A program made the position numbers and the translations under genes. A stretch of 11,825 bases of DNA from an uncultured Spirochaetales bacterium. Its GTDB lineage: Bacteria > Spirochaetota > Spirochaetia > Sphaerochaetales > Sphaerochaetaceae. Under the pieces are notes generated by a model. It did no database searches and had not been told where the DNA came from. It worked only from the letters and a program-made list of their open reading frames with translations. The stretch lies in the NCBI GenBank assembly GCA_937902565.1, contig CALFMX010000032.1, positions 1-11,825 on the forward strand, in the 5' to 3' direction. Below are positions 1 through 6,441 of this stretch, in pieces; within the stretch, counting starts at the first letter, position 1, and each line of letters starts with the position of its first letter.

Positions 1-54
1 TCCATACTATTACCTTTTAGTGTGACCTAAAAACTCATTTAAAAATCTAATACC

Positions 55-492
55 TTATTGTTTAACAGGTAACTCAATATCAAAATTAGTTCCTTCACCC
101 TCAACAGAATTTAAACTAATCTTGCCATTATGCCTTTCAATTGTTTTATATGCAATTGACATCCCTAGGCCTGTACCTTCGCCAACATCTTTCGTCGTGA
201 AAAATGGTTCAAAGATTCTTCCTACCACTTCTTTAGGAATTCCTGTACCGTTATCACTAATACTTATTATTACTTTCGACAAATCGTCGTTCAATTTTGT
301 TTCTATTTTTATTTCTCCACCCTCAATGGAATTAAATCCTATAATCATACGCAACAATGTGGTCTTGCCACACCCAGAAGGACCCAACAACGTGAACAAT
401 TCTCCATTATTGATAACAAGGCTCAAATCAGGAATTACCACATTTTCTTCATATTTCTTCAGAGCATTCTTAATGGTAATGGTCACACTCAT
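55..492 (-). CDS. Chimeric ORF: ABC transporter ATPase N-terminus joined in frame to a histidine kinase ATPase tail
   Basis: This 145-residue frame contains parts of two unrelated families. Residues 1 to about 60 are the start of an ABC transporter nucleotide-binding domain of the PotA/FbpC type, with a Walker A motif GPSGCGKTT at 37-45. It stops before the Q-loop, LSGGQ signature and Walker B, so it cannot hydrolyse ATP as an ABC subunit. From about residue 62 it is the C-terminal half of a GHKL histidine-kinase domain: G1 box DNGTGIP (80-86), F box FEPFF (94-98) and G2 box GEGTGLG (104-110). The N box and the phosphoacceptor domain are missing. The start at 492 is preferred over the ATG at 507 because GGGAGG lies just upstream of 492. 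The ABC part follows the solute-binding gene, as expected for its partner ATPase. The kinase part has no link to the locus. The join is near 301-322. It is probably an assembly artefact, less likely a real fusion pseudogene. Confidence 0.8.
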   Translation of the reverse strand: MSVTITIKNALKKYEENVVIPDLSLVINNGELFTLLGPSGCGKTTLLRMIIGFNSIEGGEIKIETKLNDDLSKVIISISDNGTGIPKEVVGRIFEPFFTTKDVGEGTGLGMSIAYKTIERHNGKISLNSVEGEGTNFDIELPVKQ

Positions 493-576
493 TGACAATC
501 CTCCCATGTATATTTGTTTGATTATTAAAGGACTACAATCGAATAGATATCTATCCTACTCTTTAGAAGAAACCAC

Positions 577-600
577 GGTGGCCACTTTCTAATGGCCACC
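577..600 (-). terminator. Intercistronic hairpin between solute-binding protein and ABC ATPase
   Basis: A perfect 8-bp inverted repeat, GGTGGCCA and TGGCCACC, encloses an 8-nt loop and lies 18 bp past the solute-binding protein stop. Read on the minus strand it is followed by GTGGTTTCTTCT, a weak T-rich tail. Such hairpins after binding-protein genes often act as partial terminators or mRNA 3'-end stabilisers, making the binding protein more abundant than the downstream membrane and ATPase subunits. The stem is seen in the sequence; the function is inferred. Confidence 0.6.
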
Positions 601-617
601 ATAGGTTCACTTCAATC

Positions 618-1676
618 TTAGTTATACTTTGACCACAAGTCGTTGAACCTGTCGAGAATTACTTCTTGGTTCTTCGAGATATAGTCATCATTCTCCGTGA
701 CGAGCTTAATACTGGAAACATTCGGCAAATATTCACTGGTATTGATGTGTTTGGTATTTGCAGGACGGAATGAGGACCTAGCATAAATATCCTGTCCTTC
801 ATCGGAGATCAAGTAATCGATGAAAATCTTGGCGTTTTCTGTATTCTTGCTATTTCGAATCATCGCAACCCCGTAGCTGGGAGCAGTTGTTCCCTCCTTT
901 GCATAGACAACACGAACAACGTCCCCAAATCCATCGGCCAGATAGGCACTTCCATTGCTTTCCGATGTGAACCCGACAACGTATTCTCCCTGATACACAC
1001 TTTTGTGAGCCACAGCCATGCTACTTGCAAGCTTTCCATCAAGGTTCTTGATCAAAGCTTCAACATAATCCCAGGCTTCTTTGCTCTCAGGATTGCCATT
1101 ACCCATAACATACAACATACAAGTCAACCATCTATACGCTGTTGCACTGCTACCTGGATCCGGCATGGCAATCTTTCCCTTAAGTGCAGGATTCAATAGA
1201 TCCTCCAATCCAAGGATGGAGACTCCTGCCTTGGATTCCAAACCCTTGTTTACCAGCAACACCTGGAGGTTGATTGACTTCAATGTCACATATCCAGTGT
1301 TGTTCCTAAACGCCTCAGGCATAGAAGCGTTATAGGGTGAGACATACTTTTCCCAAAGCTCTTCATATGTAACCGAATCGGCATATGAAAGACCACCAAA
1401 CATTACGTCAGCCCGGGGATTCGCCTTCTCTGAGGATAGCCTCGCTTTGAGCTCACCCGAACCACCTTGCACTGTCTCAATTTGAATCTTTGGATATTTC
1501 GCCTCGAAAGCATCGACAATCATGTAGTATTCTTCATCATTTGCAGGCGAATACAACACTAGCTTCCCGGAGGGTCCATCTCCATCATCAATAACTTCTT
1601 TGGAACCAGTGGCCCACACCGACATGCTCACGACAAGAAGCATAGCAAGCACGATTAACAAAGCCCTCTTTTTCAT
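618..1676 (-). CDS. Periplasmic solute-binding protein of an ABC importer (AfuA/FbpA-type, family 1)
   Basis: This 352-residue exported protein should capture a small solute and deliver it to an ABC permease. Residues 1-22 form a signal peptide (MKKR, hydrophobic core, then VWA) with likely signal peptidase I cleavage before TGSKE. There is no lipobox cysteine. The mature part begins KLVLYSPANDEEY and contains ADVMFGG and AMPDPGSSATAYRW. These are typical of the class 2 periplasmic fold that binds ferric ion, 2-aminoethylphosphonate or hexose phosphates. The start at 1676 has AAGGAG about 10 bases upstream; the longer reading frame to 1721 lacks this. An ABC ATPase start follows after a hairpin; no permease is visible. 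The gene diverges from a DeoR regulator, which probably controls it. Ligand unknown: the family includes iron, phosphonate and sugar-phosphate binders, and the sugar-catabolic context favours a sugar or sugar phosphate. Confidence 0.87.
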   Translation of the reverse strand: MKKRALLIVLAMLLVVSMSVWATGSKEVIDDGDGPSGKLVLYSPANDEEYYMIVDAFEAKYPKIQIETVQGGSGELKARLSSEKANPRADVMFGGLSYADSVTYEELWEKYVSPYNASMPEAFRNNTGYVTLKSINLQVLLVNKGLESKAGVSILGLEDLLNPALKGKIAMPDPGSSATAYRWLTCMLYVMGNGNPESKEAWDYVEALIKNLDGKLASSMAVAHKSVYQGEYVVGFTSESNGSAYLADGFGDVVRVVYAKEGTTAPSYGVAMIRNSKNTENAKIFIDYLISDEGQDIYARSSFRPANTKHINTSEYLPNVSSIKLVTENDDYISKNQEVILDRFNDLWSKYN

Positions 1677-1889
1677 AATTGACACTCTCCTTCTACTATT
1701 ACTCATGTGGTTTTTAAACACACATTAAACCAATTTGTATAACCAACCCTTATGCGGGCAATTAAATGGTTAAGGACAAACACTCATAAACTTTGTTTAA
1801 ATAACATTGACTATCACCCAGCACAGCAGCAATCCATTAATTTCCCTTTTGTGTAACCATATCAAACACATCTTACGTACGGTTTGTGA

Positions 1890-1907
1890 TTGTATGATGA
1901 AATACAA
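1890..1907. promoter_or_regulatory. Candidate operator palindrome in the divergent regulator region
   Basis: TTGTAT and ATACAA form a perfect 6-bp inverted repeat around a 6-bp spacer. It covers the putative -10 of the solute-binding protein promoter, where a bound repressor would block transcription. A further TTGTAT half site lies at 1735-1740. The palindrome is seen directly; binding by the adjacent DeoR protein is inference. Confidence 0.4.
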
Positions 1908-1922
1908 TTCATATACTGTCAA
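1894..1922 (-). promoter_or_regulatory. Candidate promoter for the solute-binding protein gene
   Basis: On the minus strand a consensus -35 TTGACA (1922-1917) is followed after 17 bases by CATCAT (1899-1894, four of six matches to TATAAT). The transcript would have a leader of roughly 200 nt before the start at 1676. I saw no clear riboswitch or attenuator in that AT-rich leader. A closer weak -10 (TATACA near 1739-1734) could serve as an alternative. The rest of the 1677-2037 gap holds only the operator candidates listed separately. Confidence 0.4.
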
Positions 1923-1984
1923 CGTTTTTCTTTTATATTGAACTTTCACAGTACTTGCTATGCAAATACGTTCATGATATGTTA

Positions 1985-2000
1985 TTATATGTTCATTTAA
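1985..2000. promoter_or_regulatory. Candidate regulator operator, copy 1 (upstream of the DeoR gene)
   Basis: The 16-mer TTATATGTTCATTTAA matches 14 of 16 positions of a palindrome at 2890-2905 in front of the ulaG operon. It lies 37 bp before the DeoR-family start codon. A second GTTCAT at 1970-1975 is exactly 21 bp upstream of the GTTCAT inside this site, two helical turns away, as in DeoR-family sites built from direct repeats. TATTAT at 1983-1988 could be a -10 for the regulator, so binding here could give autorepression. The repeat is seen; its role is inferred. Confidence 0.45.
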
Positions 2001-2037
2001 ATCAAACGCCGTCCAATGCTCAGGAGAATGTTGCTAT

Positions 2038-2832
2038 ATGAAACAAAGTTTAGCCACTGTCAGAAAGAGACAACAAAGAATCCTTGATTACTTCGAAAAT
2101 GAAACCAATCTTGGAGTCACGGATCTCAGTCAGAGGCTGGGAGTCTCAGAGTTAACAATCCGTCGGGACTACACCTACCTTGAAAGTAAAGGTCTGGTAA
2201 AGCGCTACCACGGAGGAGCACAGAGAGTTGAGAATGCTAACCAAGGAATTGTTAACTATGATGACAAGCATACACAGAACCTAGCTACGAAAAAAAAGAT
2301 TGCCCAAGCTGTCATATCTTATATCAAGGATAATGATACGGTCTTTATTAATGGTGGAACCACAACAATGGAAGTAATTAAATTACTCACCAATAAAGAG
2401 ATAACAATTGTCACAAATCATGTTGCTGCGTTTACCTTCTTCAATCAAAGCAAGGCCAAGCTTTTTTGTTCTGGTGGAGAATATAATCCCGTCACAAAGT
2501 CTTACTCTGGTCCATTAGCGACCTGCTTCCTTGATAAAATGATTGCCAATGTCTGTATACTTGGAGTAAATGGAATAACCATGCAAGAAGGGATAACTAC
2601 CGCTTACTTCCAAGAAACATTAGTTAACGAGGAATTCATCAACCGGACCAATGGTCTGGTGGTTGTTGTTGCAGACGGTTCAAAAGTGGGCAAAACCTTT
2701 GGATTTAACACGGCAACTATTGATCGAGTTGACATTATTGTCACGGACTCATCTGCAGATAAGGACGAATTGGAAAGGCTGCAAACCCGTGGTGTGAAGA
2801 TCATCCTTGTAGATGATCAATCACCAAAATAA
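2038..2832 (+). CDS. DeoR-family transcriptional repressor of the sugar locus
   Basis: This is a 264-residue protein of normal family length. The N-terminus has a DeoR winged helix-turn-helix (about residues 10-62): RQQRILDYF, then LSQRLGVSELTIRRD with the recognition helix near 37-48, and the wing KRYHGGA. The C-terminal DeoRC sensor domain shows NGGTTTMEV, typical of the sugar-phosphate-binding loop, followed by LGVNGIT and VADGSKVGK. Family members are usually repressors released by a phosphorylated pathway intermediate; for UlaR of Escherichia coli that is L-ascorbate-6-phosphate. The ATG at 2038 has AGGAGA at 2022-2027. It is divergent from the solute-binding protein and upstream of ulaG and ulaE, so it probably controls both. 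It may be the functional counterpart of UlaR, but the family is broad and orthology is not established. Confidence 0.88.
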   Translation: MKQSLATVRKRQQRILDYFENETNLGVTDLSQRLGVSELTIRRDYTYLESKGLVKRYHGGAQRVENANQGIVNYDDKHTQNLATKKKIAQAVISYIKDNDTVFINGGTTTMEVIKLLTNKEITIVTNHVAAFTFFNQSKAKLFCSGGEYNPVTKSYSGPLATCFLDKMIANVCILGVNGITMQEGITTAYFQETLVNEEFINRTNGLVVVVADGSKVGKTFGFNTATIDRVDIIVTDSSADKDELERLQTRGVKIILVDDQSPK

Positions 2833-2837
2833 CCCGT

Positions 2838-2865
2838 AAACAATAGAGCCTATGTTTCTTTTCTT
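2838..2865 (+). terminator. Candidate intrinsic terminator of the DeoR-family gene
   Basis: Just after the stop codon, AAACAATAG pairs with CTATGTTT (8 bp with one bulged A, 3-nt loop). A pyrimidine tail CTTTTCTTTCTT follows on the plus strand. The stem is AT-rich and modest, but the position and tail fit a rho-independent terminator separating the regulator from the ulaG operon. Confidence 0.45.
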
Positions 2866-2889
2866 TCTTAATCTAAGCTCAATCATCTA

Positions 2890-2905
2890 TTATATGGTCA
2901 TATAA
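2890..2905. promoter_or_regulatory. Candidate regulator operator, copy 2 (upstream of the ulaG operon promoter)
   Basis: TTATATG GT CATATAA is a perfect 7-bp inverted repeat with a 2-bp centre, 32 bp upstream of the -35 of the operon promoter. It matches the site at 1985-2000 at 14 of 16 positions. A second shared element also appears in both regions: ATTTAAATCAAAC at 1995-2007 and ATTCAAATCGAAC at 2966-2978 (11 of 13). This suggests that the DeoR protein regulates its own gene and the ulaG operon. Confidence 0.45.
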
Positions 2906-2937
2906 ACATATATAGTTCTCTTTAGTGAATTTTTATG

Positions 2938-2967
2938 TTGACAACCTACATAATTACATCATATCAT
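2938..2967 (+). promoter_or_regulatory. Candidate sigma-70-type promoter for the ulaG operon
   Basis: A perfect TTGACA (2938-2943) is followed after 18 bases by TATCAT (2962-2967, five of six). Transcription would start near 2974, giving a leader of about 400 nt before ulaG that includes the gene remnant. A GGAGG at about 2998-3002 is followed only by immediate stop codons, consistent with loss of the gene that once began here. Confidence 0.5.
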
Positions 2968-3194
2968 TCAAATCGAACATATATTAATCAATTGGATGGA
3001 GGATGTGAAGCAATAGTTAGATATGTTTGACCTAAACTGGTTTTGAATAATACATAATATTAGTAAATATTTTTAAATCAAAATAGTATCGGAAATGCCG
3101 GCTCAAAATACTAATGTTACTGGTATACCAGATGCGGGAATCTTGGACTTTAACAATTTTCAATAGCTGAGATGCAATAGCCAACTGATTATAG
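2968..3194. other. Degenerate AT-rich stretch without a supported gene
   Basis: All plus frames are interrupted by stops (for example TAG at 3162-3164 in one frame and TAG at 3192-3194 in another). Short protein-like runs shift between frames, such as NVTGIPDAG from about 3113. The 96-residue minus-strand open frame at 3032-3322 is antisense to the remnant and has no recognisable domain or clear ribosome site. This appears to be decayed coding sequence. Confidence 0.4.
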
Positions 3195-3356
3195 ATATCA
3201 ACAGCAACCCAGTTAGGTCTATACCCATCAGAAGCAGAGGCCTTTGGTGTGATGGCCAGCCAACTCAACAAGACCAGATATATACCAGACAAGCTCGATG
3301 GAGACTTGTATCGCCAAATCAAGGATGAACTGAACCAGTTAGCTGGTTCAATATAA
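3195..3356 (+). pseudogene. C-terminal remnant of an unidentified protein upstream of ulaG
   Basis: An open frame of 53 codons runs from a stop at 3192-3194 to TAA at 3354-3356. It encodes a protein-like sequence, LGLYPSEAEAFGVMASQLNK then [18 protein letters not shown]. Its codon use and composition resemble ulaG, not the AT-rich DNA before it. It has no credible start or ribosome site and ends 26 bp before ulaG, as an operon partner would. I read it as the tail of a truncated gene. I do not recognise the family; a sugar kinase or another pathway enzyme is only a guess from context. It could also be a short functional peptide starting at an internal GTG or ATG. Confidence 0.4.
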
Positions 3357-3382
3357 TAATACCATTAATGGAGGCTATCAGG

Positions 3383-4444
3383 ATGTCAGACATCAATACA
3401 ATCACCCGTGAATCATGGATTTTAAAAACCTTCCCCGAGTGGGGCACGTGGCTCAATGAAGAGATCGAAGAAGAGGTCGTACAGCCAAACACCGTTGCAA
3501 TGTGGTGGCTGGGTTGCACCGGACTGTGGATCAAGACCCCCGAATCCAATATCAGCATCGACCTCTGGTGTGGCAGTGGCAAACGCACCAAGAAGGATAA
3601 GCTCATGAAGAAGGGCCATCAGATGGCCAATATGTGTGGATGCCGAGCGCTGCAGCCCAACCTCAGGTCTTCGGTTTCAGTCATCGACCCATTTGCGGTC
3701 AAGAAGGTGGATGCTGTCCTTGCGACCCACTACCACCAAGACCACATGGACATCAACTACGCCGCAGCTGTCCTGAAGAACATTGCCGAGCCGGTGCCCT
3801 TCATCGGACCGAAGAAATCCATTGAAATCTGGAGAGAGTGGGGAGTCCCCGCCGACCGCCTTATCGAAGTAAAGCCAGGAGACACGGTCAAGATCAAGGA
3901 TATCGAGATTGTGGCCCTGGACTCTTTTGATCGGACCTGTCTGGTGACCACCGATGGCTACCAGGATATCCGCAACACGGTCCCCAATGACATGGATGAG
4001 AAGTCGGTCAACTACCTCATCAAGACCCCGGGTGGCAACATCTATCACAGTGGTGACAGCCACTACTCGATCTACTATGCAAAGCACGGCAAGGATTACG
4101 ACATCGACGTCGCCTTTGGCTCCTATGGGGAGAACCCGGTGGGTATTGCAGACAAGATGACCAGCATTGACATTCTCAGAATGGCCGAGGCACTGCGTTG
4201 CAAGGTCGTTGTCCCGATCCACCACGATGTGTGGAGCAACTTCATGGCAGATCTCAATGAGATCAAGGTCCTCTACAACATGCGTAAGGATCGCCTTGAC
4301 TACCAGTTCCATCCATTCTTGTGGGAGGTGGGAGGCAAGTACGTCTACCCCACGGACAAGGACAAGACTGAGTATCACCATGACCGTGGTTTCCATGATT
4401 GTTTTGTCGATGAGCCCAACACACCGTTCAGGTCAATCCTGTAA
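3383..4444 (+). CDS. ulaG: L-ascorbate-6-phosphate lactonase UlaG
   Basis: UlaG is a cytoplasmic metallo-beta-lactamase-fold hydrolase that opens the lactone ring of L-ascorbate-6-phosphate to 3-keto-L-gulonate-6-phosphate. The 353-residue product is close to the roughly 354 of E. coli UlaG and matches from end to end as I recall that sequence. Diagnostic stretches are ITRESWIL near the start, [16 protein letters not shown], the metal site HYHQDH at residues 116-121, SGDSHYS, GSYGENP and the C-terminal GFHDCF. The start at 3383 is chosen over 3368 because GGAGG (3370-3374) sits 8 bases upstream and the N-terminus then aligns with the family. It is the first intact gene of an operon with a propeller-like protein and ulaE. 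The position after H116 is Tyr where E. coli has Asp. No PTS for ascorbate uptake is visible, so the phosphorylated substrate must come from elsewhere. Confidence 0.95.
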   Translation: MSDINTITRESWILKTFPEWGTWLNEEIEEEVVQPNTVAMWWLGCTGLWIKTPESNISIDLWCGSGKRTKKDKLMKKGHQMANMCGCRALQPNLRSSVSVIDPFAVKKVDAVLATHYHQDHMDINYAAAVLKNIAEPVPFIGPKKSIEIWREWGVPADRLIEVKPGDTVKIKDIEIVALDSFDRTCLVTTDGYQDIRNTVPNDMDEKSVNYLIKTPGGNIYHSGDSHYSIYYAKHGKDYDIDVAFGSYGENPVGIADKMTSIDILRMAEALRCKVVVPIHHDVWSNFMADLNEIKVLYNMRKDRLDYQFHPFLWEVGGKYVYPTDKDKTEYHHDRGFHDCFVDEPNTPFRSIL

Positions 4445-4467
4445 CATACATCATCGAGGAGGAATCA

Positions 4468-5505
4468 ATGGTCCTGAGAGAGATAGCAACCCATCACCTT
4501 GAGAAGTGTTATGCGATCAACTCGATTACACTTGATGGGAAACCCCATATTGTTGTTGCCGCAGAGAAGATCAACAAGTGCCTTTTGTTCGATCAATCAG
4601 GACTATTGGTCGACACCATCTGGGAGGAGCCGGGGGGGACTATGTCCATAGTCCCCCTGCCCGACCAGAGCGGGGCCTTCCTGGCTTCGCAGCTGATGTA
4701 CTCACCCAACGATTCAAAGGAAGCTAAAGTTGTCCGTGTCGAACGACGGGCCAAAGGTTCCTGGAAGATTGATCTGTATCTTGAACTCCCCTTCATCCAT
4801 CGATTTGATATCCTGAGAACACCTACTGCCAATTACTTCATCGGGGCAACCATCAAGAGTGACCATGCATTTAAAGATGATTGGAGTTCTCCGGGGAAGA
4901 TTTGGGTAGGGAGGATGGATACAGGATTCAAAACCCCGCCAATTCTTACCGAATATCTCGGTGGATTGACAAGAAACCATGGCTTTTGCAAGCGATCGGA
5001 TCATCGAGGCGAATATGCTGTGGTCTCTGCCGATGAAGGGGTGTTTGCAATCTACCCTCCCTCCGGGTCAGAGACCAGTTGGTCCCATGAACAACTGCTT
5101 GATACCCCGACCAGTGACATCCTCTTCGTTGACTTTGATGGCGATGGTGAAGAGGAGATGCTGGTCATCTCGCCCTTCCATGGGGATGAGGTCTCCATCT
5201 ATAAGATGACCAATGGCCAATACCAAGAGGTCTACCGCCATCCAGAGCCGCTCCCCTTTGCACATGCACTCTGGACGGAGTCAATCGCCGGGACACCAAC
5301 GGCTTTCCTAGGGCACCGCAAAGGCCCGAGCAGAGACCTGTACGCAATCAGCTGGAACGGTAGCACGTATCAGTTCGAGATGATGCTCAAGGACGTCGGA
5401 TCGACAAATCTCTTCGGGTATCGGATTGGAGACACTCACTATCTCGTATCCGCCAACCGGGAAATCGACCAAATAGGCTTCTATGAAATAGAGGGGACAC
5501 CATGA
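4468..5505 (+). CDS. Uncharacterised cytoplasmic beta-propeller-like (FG-GAP/VCBS-type) protein between ulaG and ulaE
   Basis: I do not recognise a named family for this 345-residue protein. It is rich in short beta-strand patterns typical of a propeller, such as HIVVAAEKI, YAVVSADEGVFAIY and HYLVSANREIDQIGFYEI. It also has one clear FG-GAP/VCBS-like calcium-loop motif, DFDGDGEEE at residues 222-230, followed by MLVISPF. There is no signal peptide or membrane segment, so it should act in the cytoplasm. The start has GAGGAGG a few bases upstream. It begins 23 bp after ulaG, and its stop overlaps the ulaE start in ATGA, so the three genes are almost certainly co-translated. Context suggests a role in the ascorbate-6-phosphate pathway, for instance as an auxiliary lactonase, epimerase-like enzyme or metabolite-binding protein. 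That is inference from position and fold only. Confidence 0.85.
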   Translation: MVLREIATHHLEKCYAINSITLDGKPHIVVAAEKINKCLLFDQSGLLVDTIWEEPGGTMSIVPLPDQSGAFLASQLMYSPNDSKEAKVVRVERRAKGSWKIDLYLELPFIHRFDILRTPTANYFIGATIKSDHAFKDDWSSPGKIWVGRMDTGFKTPPILTEYLGGLTRNHGFCKRSDHRGEYAVVSADEGVFAIYPPSGSETSWSHEQLLDTPTSDILFVDFDGDGEEEMLVISPFHGDEVSIYKMTNGQYQEVYRHPEPLPFAHALWTESIAGTPTAFLGHRKGPSRDLYAISWNGSTYQFEMMLKDVGSTNLFGYRIGDTHYLVSANREIDQIGFYEIEGTP

Positions 5506-6344
5506 GCAGACCATATACAATCGGTCTCTATGAGAAGGCCCTGCCCGAATCACTCTCGCTAGAAGAAAAGCTGTCCCAGGCAAGGGCCTTTGGCTTCGAC
5601 TTTTTAGAAATCAGCATTGATGAGACTGACAAGAAGCTTGGGCGCCTTGACATGGGTGAATCGGAGAAACAGGAGTTGCGCAGAGCCATTGATCAGACCA
5701 GTCCATTGGGATCAAGCTGCCTAAGTGGACATCGCAAGTATCCCCTCGGTTCCGAAGATAGAGCAACCGCAGAGAAAAGTCTATCAATCATGGAGAAGGC
5801 AATAGACTTCTCCACTGACTTTGGCATCAGGATCATCATGCTGGCAGGCTATGACACCTACTATGGTGTATCCAGCGAAGCAACGCGAAGCAACTTTGAA
5901 CAACGGCTTTCAACCTGCGTGCAGATGGCAGCAAGGAAGGGAGTCACCCTCGCCTTCGAGACCATGGAGACTCCATTCATGAATTCGGTGTCCAAGGCTA
6001 TGTATCATGTGAACAAGCAAAACTCCCCTTTCTTGCAGGTTTATCCTGATATCGGAAACACCACGAACGCATCATTGCAGGAGTCATTTGATGTCTTGGA
6101 GGATCTTCAGAGTGGGGCCGGTCACATAGTGGCACTCCACCTCAAGGATTCAAAGCCCGGCATCTACCGGAACCTCTCATTGGGAGAAGGCCATGTGGAT
6201 TTTGAGACTGCAATCGCTACGGCGTGGCAGATTGGCGTGAGAAGATTCGTCACCGAGTTTTGGGAGTCGCCAGAAAAGCCCTGGAAGAGGGAAATTGCAG
6301 ACACCTACGCATTCGTTACCACTTTGCTTGATAAGCGATTCTGA
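5502..6344 (+). CDS. ulaE: L-xylulose/L-ribulose-5-phosphate 3-epimerase UlaE
   Basis: UlaE is a cytoplasmic TIM-barrel epimerase that converts L-xylulose-5-phosphate to L-ribulose-5-phosphate in ascorbate breakdown. The 280 residues match the UlaE/SgaU/SgbU family: IGLYEKALP at the start, GFDFLEISIDETD, CLSGHRKYPLGSED, IIMLAGYDTYY and YPDIGN. The four expected metal ligands are present as E153 (FETME), D183 (YPDIGN), H213 (ALHLKDSKPG) and E252 (TEFWES). They lie within two residues of their positions in the E. coli enzyme as I remember it. The ATG overlaps the stop of the preceding gene by 4 bases, implying translational coupling. It is the last gene of the operon, followed by a long hairpin. 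Substrate choice between UlaE and the paralogous SgbU cannot be told from sequence alone, but ulaG upstream supports ascorbate catabolism. Confidence 0.93.
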   Translation: MSRPYTIGLYEKALPESLSLEEKLSQARAFGFDFLEISIDETDKKLGRLDMGESEKQELRRAIDQTSPLGSSCLSGHRKYPLGSEDRATAEKSLSIMEKAIDFSTDFGIRIIMLAGYDTYYGVSSEATRSNFEQRLSTCVQMAARKGVTLAFETMETPFMNSVSKAMYHVNKQNSPFLQVYPDIGNTTNASLQESFDVLEDLQSGAGHIVALHLKDSKPGIYRNLSLGEGHVDFETAIATAWQIGVRRFVTEFWESPEKPWKREIADTYAFVTTLLDKRF

Positions 6345-6366
6345 TACACCATTAAGACAATAAAAC

Positions 6367-6410
6367 CAACAAGGTGCTTGTTATATTGCAATATGACAGG
6401 CACCTTGTTG
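6367..6410. terminator. Long bidirectional terminator hairpin between ulaE and the MFS gene
   Basis: A nearly perfect palindrome of about 22 bp per arm has almost no loop. The outer arms are AACAAGGTGC and GCACCTTGTT; the inner arms TGTTATATTG and CAATATGACA differ only by wobble pairs. On the minus strand it is followed by TTGGTTTTATTG, and on the plus strand by the weaker GTTTGTC. It sits between two convergent genes, so it probably terminates both, with the better tail serving the MFS transcript. Confidence 0.7.
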
Positions 6411-6441
6411 TTTGTCAGCGACGTGTATTCAATTTCTCTGT

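Noticed and set aside
122..592. 156-codon plus-strand open frame at the left end
   Set aside because: It is the complement of the chimeric ABC/kinase frame and runs through the hairpin; no domain is seen.
3032..3322. 96-codon minus-strand open frame in the gap before ulaG
   Set aside because: It is antisense to the protein-like remnant, with no clear ribosome site or domain; the plus strand shows better coding character.
3677..4396. 239-codon minus-strand open frame
   Set aside because: It lies entirely within and opposite to ulaG and has no recognisable domain.
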